Shown: positions 42,226 through 47,827 of the stretch, piece after piece
How the letters are laid out: every line of letters starts with the position of its first letter
Position numbering within the stretch: position 1 is the stretch's first letter
Origin: JBAXPW01 sp037132015
GTDB lineage: Bacteria; Patescibacteriota; Microgenomatia; UBA1406; GWC2-37-13
Assembly: GCA_037132015.1 (NCBI GenBank)
Contig: JBAXPW010000002.1
Coordinates: forward strand, 1 to 47,827
Direction of reading: 5' to 3'
DNA length: 47,827 bases
Translations under genes and position numbers: made by a program
The notes under the pieces: model-generated
Told to the model about the DNA's origin: nothing
The model's input: the letters and a program-made list of their open reading frames with translations, nothing else
Database searches by the model: none

Positions 42226-43440
42226 ATGATTAATCAACAAATAAAGTTATTGATGTTTGGTTGGGAATTTCCACCTTTTAATAGTGGAGGGTTGGGAACT
42301 GCTTGTTTTGGTTTATCGCGAGCATTACTAAAACAGGATGTTAACTTAACTTTTGTATTGCCTCGACAGATTGATGTATCACATGATGATTTAAAATTTG
42401 TTTTTGCTGATTCAAAAACAGTAAATATTCGAACTGTTGATACGATATTAAAGCCTTATCTCAATTCTTCTACATATCGAGATCAGCGAGTACAAATGAA
42501 GAATGCTATATACGGCAAATCATTAATGGATGAGGTCATGAGGTACGCAACTCAGGCAGGTGAAATAGCCAAAGAAGAACATCATAATGTAATACATGCG
42601 CATGATTGGTTGGCATTTGAAGCGGGAGTAGTCGCAAAAAAAGTTAGTGGCATGCCACTTGTTACGCATGTTCATGCAACAGAATTCGATCGCTCAAGCA
42701 ATGGTAATGTAAATCAAGATATATATAATATTGAGAGGCGGGGTATGGAGTATTCAGATAAAATTATTGCCGTGAGCAACTTTACAAAAAATATCATTAC
42801 ACGGGAATATGGGATACCAGAAGGAAAAGTTGTAGTTGTCCATAATGCAATAGATCCAGAGGATTATACAAAGTATTATTCAGAAGATGTAATTCGTTTA
42901 AAGCGATTTTTCGGTAAAATTGTTTTGTTTGCAGGAAGATTGACTTTACAAAAAGGCCCTGATTATTTTATGCGAGCCGCTAGGAAAGTTTTAGAATATT
43001 TACCAGATATTTCTTTTATAATCGCAGGATCTGGAGATATGGAAAAGCAAGTTGTAGATATGGCTGTGCACTACGGTATCTCTCATAAGATATTTTTTAC
43101 TGGATTTTTAAGAGGTGCAGAATTGCAGAAAATATATCAGGCGGCTGATTTATATGTGATGCCCTCAGTTTCGGAGCCATTTGGAATAACTACTTTGGAA
43201 TCTATTATAAATAATACTCCCGCGTTGGTTTCCAGACAGTCTGGTGTTTCAGAGATTTTAACACACGCATTGAAGGTTGATTTTTGGGATGTAGATGAGA
43301 TGGCAAATAAGATTATTTCGGTATTAAGTTATTCTTCATTACAAAGCACCTTACGTGAACATAGTAAGGGTGAAGTTGGCAAGACAGGTTGGCATATTTC
43401 TGCAAGAAAATGTATAGATATATATAAATTATTAGTTTAA
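42226..43440 (+). CDS. Family 4 glycosyltransferase, glycogen-synthase-like
   Basis: 404 residues, GT-B fold. LLMFGWEFPPFNSGGLGTACFGLSRAL at the N-terminus resembles glycogen/starch synthases (GGLG loop), with VIHAHDWLAFEAGVVAKK and VTHVHATEFDR. The C-terminal domain has VLFAGRLTLQKGPDYFMRAARKV, FIIAGSGDMEKQV and MPSVSEPFGITTLESI (E-x7-E). With GH57 and GH15 enzymes next to it, it probably builds an alpha-1,4-glucan from a nucleotide sugar. It has its own Shine-Dalgarno site and leader and begins a four-gene cassette. Confidence 0.85.
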   Translation: MINQQIKLLMFGWEFPPFNSGGLGTACFGLSRALLKQDVNLTFVLPRQIDVSHDDLKFVFADSKTVNIRTVDTILKPYLNSSTYRDQRVQMKNAIYGKSLMDEVMRYATQAGEIAKEEHHNVIHAHDWLAFEAGVVAKKVSGMPLVTHVHATEFDRSSNGNVNQDIYNIERRGMEYSDKIIAVSNFTKNIITREYGIPEGKVVVVHNAIDPEDYTKYYSEDVIRLKRFFGKIVLFAGRLTLQKGPDYFMRAARKVLEYLPDISFIIAGSGDMEKQVVDMAVHYGISHKIFFTGFLRGAELQKIYQAADLYVMPSVSEPFGITTLESIINNTPALVSRQSGVSEILTHALKVDFWDVDEMANKIISVLSYSSLQSTLREHSKGEVGKTGWHISARKCIDIYKLLV

Positions 43441-43455
43441 ATTTAAAAAAATATT

Positions 43456-44691
43456 ATGTCATCTGTTTGTTTTTATTTTCAAGTTCACCAGCCTTTCCGT
43501 GTAAAAAAATATCGTATATTTGATGTTGGCCATGATCATGATTATTTCAATGATTATGGACATAATAGTTTAAGTAATGAAAAGATTTTCAAAAAAGTCA
43601 TGAATAAGTGTTATCTCCCGACTAATGCGGTAATGCTTGAACTACTTAAAAAACATCCTCAATTTAAGATAAGTTATTCGATATCAGGTGTAGCAATGGA
43701 ACAAATGGAAATGTATGCACCAGAGGTGATTGAATCATTTCAAAAATTAGTTAATACTGGAAGAGTGGAGCTATTGAGTGAGACGTATTATCATTCATTG
43801 TCGTTTCTTTTTTCAAAGTCTGAGTTTGAGCGACAGATTCTGCTCCATAAGCAAAAAGTAAAAAAATTATTTGACTATGAACCTAAAGTTTTTAGAAATA
43901 CAGAACTAATATTTAATAATGAATTGGCCCATACAATCGAATCAATGGGATTTGATGGGATTCTTGCCGAAGGTGTAGATAGGATTCTTGATTGGCGGAG
44001 TCCGAATTTTTTATATACACCCGTATCTTGTAATAAAATCAAGTTATTGTTGAAAAATTACCGGTTATCAGATGATATTGCATTTCGTTTTTCTTCGAGG
44101 GAGTGGTCAGAGTGGCCTTTAACAGCTCCTAAGTTTAGTCAATGGGTGAATGCAGTAAATGGAAACGGAGAGATAATTAATCTATTTATGGATTATGAAA
44201 CATTTGGTGAACATCAGTGGGACGATACGGGCATCTTTAACTTTTTGAAAGCTTTGCCCGGTGAGATTCTTAAACATCCCGATAATGATTTTGTAACTCC
44301 TACAGAAGCAGTTAAACGATTCCATAGTGTAGGAGAATTAGATTTTCATCATTTTGTATCTTGGGCTGATACTGAGCGTGATTTATCTGCTTGGCTTTCA
44401 AATCCTATGCAACATGATGCGATACGTCAGGTATATGATATAGAAGAAAAAGTATTAGCGACAGAGGATGAAGATCTTATTCATGATTGGCGCAAATTAC
44501 AAACTTCTGATCATTTTTACTATATGTGTACAAAATGGTTTGCTGATGGTGATGTGCATAAATATTTTAGTCCATATGAAACTCCATACGATGCATTTAT
44601 AGTAGTTATGTATGCTTTACACGATCTCAAATTACGAGTTCGTAACCATAAAAAATGGAAAAAACACTCGGTTCAATCATCGGCAATCTAA
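43456..44691 (+). CDS. Glycoside hydrolase family 57 (alpha-amylase-like)
   Basis: 411 residues. GH57 conserved regions: HQPF (11-14), GVAMEQM (~79-84), FRNTELIFNN with E150 as nucleophile, and FMDYETFGEHQW with D246 as acid/base, so both catalytic residues are present. No signal peptide, hence cytosolic. It would cut or transfer alpha-1,4-glucan made by the neighbouring GT4 enzyme. Its last 37 bases overlap the next gene in another frame. Confidence 0.9.
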   Translation: MSSVCFYFQVHQPFRVKKYRIFDVGHDHDYFNDYGHNSLSNEKIFKKVMNKCYLPTNAVMLELLKKHPQFKISYSISGVAMEQMEMYAPEVIESFQKLVNTGRVELLSETYYHSLSFLFSKSEFERQILLHKQKVKKLFDYEPKVFRNTELIFNNELAHTIESMGFDGILAEGVDRILDWRSPNFLYTPVSCNKIKLLLKNYRLSDDIAFRFSSREWSEWPLTAPKFSQWVNAVNGNGEIINLFMDYETFGEHQWDDTGIFNFLKALPGEILKHPDNDFVTPTEAVKRFHSVGELDFHHFVSWADTERDLSAWLSNPMQHDAIRQVYDIEEKVLATEDEDLIHDWRKLQTSDHFYYMCTKWFADGDVHKYFSPYETPYDAFIVVMYALHDLKLRVRNHKKWKKHSVQSSAI

Positions 44692-44999
44692 AACATTTAA
44701 GTCGGAAACAACGTACTCCAATATTGAAGAAGGGTAAATATCTGGTCGTTGCTCAAGGAAATCAAAGGTTTTGGTTAAGTGATGGGCAAGTATTGTCAGA
44801 TATGCTAGATTTATTGGAAGTATTAAGAAAAATGAGCGAAGAAACTTATAAAAAACATGTAAATCAAGAAAAAAATGATTTTGCAGAATGGATTGGCAAT
44901 GTGTTACACGATAGAATATGTGCAATAAAACTACGAAAAGCGCATAGTCTTAACGATTCAGTAAAGGTATTAGAAGAAAATTTATTGCGTTATCGATAA
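44655..44999 (+). CDS. DUF5752-like small protein of the glucan cassette
   Basis: 114 residues, starting at an ATG inside the end of the GH57 gene (37-base overlap, different frame). The segment FWLSDGQVLSDMLDLLEVLRKM, then YKKHVNQEKNDFAEWIGNVLHDRICAIKLRKA, matches my memory of DUF5752 (HVN..NDFxxWI pattern), a small helical domain often found near glycan enzymes and of unknown function. No catalytic site is seen. The overlap implies translation linked to GH57. The family name is from memory and needs a profile search. Confidence 0.65.
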   Translation: MEKTLGSIIGNLKHLSRKQRTPILKKGKYLVVAQGNQRFWLSDGQVLSDMLDLLEVLRKMSEETYKKHVNQEKNDFAEWIGNVLHDRICAIKLRKAHSLNDSVKVLEENLLRYR

Positions 45000-45008
45000 A
45001 CTATAATT

Positions 45009-46997
45009 ATGGCAAGATCAATAGCTCTTGGAAACGGTTCAACTTTAGTATTACTAGACAAACACGGTCATCTTAAAGATTTTTATTTCCCATATGTTGG
45101 TTTAGAGAATCAAGTAGGGGGAAACTTCTTGCATAGAGTTGGTATATATGTTGATGGCATTCTTCATTGGCTAGATAATCCCGCATGGGATGTTCATATA
45201 GAAATGAAATCTGAGACGAATGCAAGTTATATAACTGCCAAAAATAGAATATTAAATATCACATTACACATAGAGGATGTGGTGTATAACGAAAAAGACA
45301 TCTTTATTCGTAAGATATCAGTTACAAACAACTCTGATCATAAACGTGTTGTTAAGTTATTTATGAATCAACAGTTTCAAATTTATGAATCTCATAGAGG
45401 AGATACGGCATATTATGATCCTAAACGTCATGTAATTATTCATTATAAAGGACGTCGAGTATTTCTTGTGAATATGGTCTCAGACGATGTATTATTTGAT
45501 GATTATACGGTGGGAATCTTTGGTATAGAAGGTAAAGAAGGAAGTCATAAAGATGCTGAGATAGATGGATTGCTTCAAAAGAATCCGATTGAACATGGTC
45601 TAGTTGATTCAGTATTGGGAATCACTCTTGATCTCGAGTCAAATCAGGAACGAGTATGTCATTATTGGGTAGCAGCATCAAAATCTATACGAACATTAAA
45701 TGATCTCAATGAATATGTTCTTACTCGCACACCTACACGATTGGTTCAGACTACGGAGGATTTCTGGAAGGCTTGGGTTAATAAGCAGAATTTTAGTTTT
45801 TATGGTTTAGATAAATCGATCGTTGATTTATTTAAAAGATCATTACTTATTATTCGTTCCCAATCTGATTCACATGGTGCTATTCTTGCTTCAGGAGACT
45901 CAGATATGTTGCAAGGAGGAAGAGATACCTATGCCTATATGTGGCCTCGGGATTCTTCACTTACTACAATGGCGCTTGATAAAGCAGGTGATACCTCCTT
46001 AGCAAAATCATTTTTTAATTTTTGTAATACGTTAGTTACTGAGGAAGGATTTTTGTTACACAAATATAGACCTGATGGATCGTTAGGGAGTTCATGGCAT
46101 CCTTGGATTAAAGATGGAAAGCCAGAGCTACCAATTCAAGAGGATGAAACCGCTTTAGTAATAATTGCTTTATGGAATCATTACGAGATAAATAGAGATA
46201 TCGAGTTTATAGAAGAAATATACAATTCTTTTATTAAGCGTTCAGCTGAATTTATGGCTTCGTATATTGATGAAAAAACAGGCCTCCCACGTCCAAGTTA
46301 TGATCTTTGGGAGATGTATTGGGCAGTTCACACATATACTGCATCAACTGTGTACGGTGCTCTAACTGTAGCTGGTAGATTTGCAGGTATTTTAGGAAAA
46401 CATGAATCAGAAGAAAAATATAACACAACTGCAGAGAAATTGAGAAGAGGCATCCTAAAGTATTTACATAATGAAAAAGAAGGTGGATTTTATAAAAGTT
46501 TGTATGTAAATGGAGATCAGATGACGATTGATTCGACACTTGATGCTTCAAGTATTTACGGTCCATTTAGATATGGTATTTTGCATACAGATGATCCTCG
46601 CATGAAGGATGCAATGAAGAGACTTGAAAGAGAACTTTGGATAAAGACGGATGTAGGAGGAGTTGCTCGATATCAGAATGACACATATTACAAAGTTGCC
46701 GATTCAGTCCCGGGCAATCCTTGGTTTATTTGTACATTATGGTTAACTCAATATTATATTTCAACTGCAAAAACGGAAGCTGATTTTGATATTGTTCGCA
46801 AACATCTTTCATGGGTAGAAAAATATTCTCAAGATTCAGGTGTTCTTTCGGAACAATTACATCCCTATTCAGGGGAGCAACTTTCTGCATCTCCACTTAC
46901 TTGGAGTCATGCAGAGTTTGTAATAACTGTTATAGAGTACCTTGAAAAACTTGAAGAATTGGGTATAAGTAAGGCTCGTTTTCAGTCATTTGGATAA
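45009..46997 (+). CDS. Glycoside hydrolase family 15 (glucoamylase-like)
   Basis: 662 residues. N-terminal beta-sandwich (~1-250) and C-terminal (alpha/alpha)6 barrel (~265-650). GH15 motifs: GGRDTYAYMWPRDSS (303-317), QEDETALVIIALW, DLWEMYWAVHTYTAS with E435 as probable general acid, and LSEQLHPYSGEQLSASPLTWSHAEF with E615 as probable base. No signal peptide, so it likely works in the cytosol, releasing glucose from alpha-glucan or trehalose-like substrate. It follows the DUF5752-like gene by 9 bases and ends the cassette. Confidence 0.91.
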   Translation: MARSIALGNGSTLVLLDKHGHLKDFYFPYVGLENQVGGNFLHRVGIYVDGILHWLDNPAWDVHIEMKSETNASYITAKNRILNITLHIEDVVYNEKDIFIRKISVTNNSDHKRVVKLFMNQQFQIYESHRGDTAYYDPKRHVIIHYKGRRVFLVNMVSDDVLFDDYTVGIFGIEGKEGSHKDAEIDGLLQKNPIEHGLVDSVLGITLDLESNQERVCHYWVAASKSIRTLNDLNEYVLTRTPTRLVQTTEDFWKAWVNKQNFSFYGLDKSIVDLFKRSLLIIRSQSDSHGAILASGDSDMLQGGRDTYAYMWPRDSSLTTMALDKAGDTSLAKSFFNFCNTLVTEEGFLLHKYRPDGSLGSSWHPWIKDGKPELPIQEDETALVIIALWNHYEINRDIEFIEEIYNSFIKRSAEFMASYIDEKTGLPRPSYDLWEMYWAVHTYTASTVYGALTVAGRFAGILGKHESEEKYNTTAEKLRRGILKYLHNEKEGGFYKSLYVNGDQMTIDSTLDASSIYGPFRYGILHTDDPRMKDAMKRLERELWIKTDVGGVARYQNDTYYKVADSVPGNPWFICTLWLTQYYISTAKTEADFDIVRKHLSWVEKYSQDSGVLSEQLHPYSGEQLSASPLTWSHAEFVITVIEYLEKLEELGISKARFQSFG

Positions 46998-47827
46998 TTT
47001 CAGTCCTAAAACTTCAAAGTTATTTGCTATGTGGAGATACTCTACTCTAAAGATAATAAACACTACTTCTTTTTATTCTGTACTTGCTTTATGAAAAATA
47101 TAAAAAATATATCGAATTACAAAATTATAGTTATAGTAATTTAGCAAGAATTTGCCAATACTATAAGTTATATAATACTTATACAATAATATACTTAGAG
47201 AGCTATAGAACAAGTGATATAAATAAGTTGAACAACAATCAATGAAAATAGTAAAGATTATGATCAAATTATTACTACAATAATAAACACATTTGAATTT
47301 CTGAAATAGTCAAAATAGTCTTATGAATTTGCAAATTATTTATCAATATTTAGTAAATTACTAAAACTAGCAGAAGAATATTATAAGTGATAATTTATAA
47401 AATTCATCATTTATATTGACTCATCAATTAAAAGTTAAATTGTGATAAAAGTTGTCAAAAAACGTATAGTAAGAATAATTGGCATGGAGTTATGAAATTT
47501 TGAATCATAAGCAAAATATTAGAATTGAACATTGTTAAAAGGATAAAAAAATACTATAAGGATAAAATAATCAGCAAGCCTGTAATAGCATTAGCAATAC
47601 TTATAGTTTTACATATAGATCTTGATCAATAAAAAAATACAACTAAATAGGATGGTCTAACAGTATAAATGTGATTATTTATGCGTACAAATAAGTAGAA
47701 CAATATGAAAATGAGTAGAAAAATGATGCTTGTAATTTACTATTATGAATAGTTAGGTAATAGCAATAAAATAAGTGAACAATCATATATTATGTTCAAA
47801 AGTATAATTGTATAGAGTATATAAATC
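46998..47827. other. Very AT-rich stretch without a supportable gene
   Basis: About 830 bases, roughly 20% G+C in the sample lines I counted, well below the coding regions. All six frames are broken by frequent stops; the longest open runs (~60-64 codons near 47060-47267, both strands) are of a size expected by chance at this composition. No tRNA, rRNA, CRISPR array, inverted-repeat pair, DnaA-box cluster or transposase was seen. It may be an intergenic end region or a decayed gene continuing beyond the window. Confidence 0.5.

Noticed and set aside
47060..47267. Open runs of about 60-64 codons on both strands in the AT-rich tail, one reading as a Tyr/Leu/Lys-rich peptide.
   Set aside because: At about 20% G+C stops occur in roughly one codon in eleven, and a few hundred frames' worth of sequence gives a fair chance of one such run. 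There is no ATG with context, no homology that I recognise and overlap of both strands.
47091..47827. Idea that TAA/TAG (and TGA) are read as amino acids here, giving a continuous Ile/Lys/Gln-rich protein.
   Set aside because: All three stops occur about as often as expected by chance, and the other genes in the window clearly use TAA, TAG and TGA as stops. A ciliate-like code in the same contig would need a chimera.
1..47827. CRISPR arrays, insertion sequences, prophage genes and tRNA genes.
   Set aside because: No regularly spaced repeats, transposase or integrase motifs, or cloverleaf sequences with conserved GTTCRAATC were seen.

Overview
The window reads as an AT-rich genome fragment (roughly one third G+C by eye) from a Candidate Phyla Radiation (Patescibacteria) bacterium. 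Three things point there: the long ribosomal-protein cluster lacks rpmD (L30) between S5 and L15; the surface proteins are of types common in CPR genomes (DUF4012, VanW, PilN/PilO, a baseplate-J-like membrane protein, a membrane-anchored solute-binding protein); and many enzymes are shortened. A Microgenomates, Dojkabacteria or Katanobacteria relative is plausible, but I cannot place it from sequence alone. TAA, TAG and TGA all act as stops, so there is no sign of the UGA-Gly code of Gracilibacteria/Absconditabacteria.

Layout. (1) 1-15632: S10-spc-alpha type ribosomal cluster in one direction: L3 (partial)-L4-L23-L2-L22-S3-L16-L29-S17-L14-L24-L5-S14-S19-S8-L6-L18-S5-L15-SecY-L33-Adk fusion-Map-IF1-L36-S13-S11-S4-RpoA-L17-L13-S9. 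S19 has moved from its normal place between L2 and L22 to between S14 and S8. (2) 15662-20590: polysaccharide block (GT2, two GT4, GDP-mannose pyrophosphorylase, initiating sugar transferase), 29 bases after S9. (3) 20643-25381: DUF4012 protein, RecO, glycyl-tRNA synthetase, a small membrane protein and S20. (4) 25378-29096: a PilN-PilO surface module with Fn3/Ig-like and LPXTG-type proteins. (5) 29131-34906: genes of mixed direction: TpiA, a compact UvrD-like helicase, a class III nucleotide cyclase, a hexapeptide acyltransferase and a VanW protein. (6) 34914-42031: envelope genes: anchored solute-binding protein, actin-like/baseplate-J-like protein, sortase and class A penicillin-binding protein. 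(7) 42226-46997: alpha-glucan cassette (GT4, GH57, DUF5752-like, GH15). (8) 46998-47827: very AT-rich stretch with no supportable gene.

Genes working together. Regions 1 and 3 supply translation and protein export. Regions 2, 4 and 6 together build the cell surface: polysaccharide, a PilN/PilO assembly platform, wall-anchored stalk proteins, a sortase and peptidoglycan synthesis. Region 7 probably makes and degrades a glycogen-like glucan, and TpiA belongs to glycolysis.

Expression. Almost no gene has a Shine-Dalgarno sequence. By hand count about 49 of 60 start codons have T at -1, and several promoters place TATAAT only 5-9 bases before the ATG, suggesting leaderless or near-leaderless mRNAs. 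The clear exception is rpsT (S20), with a promoter, a short leader and a perfect AGGAGGTG.
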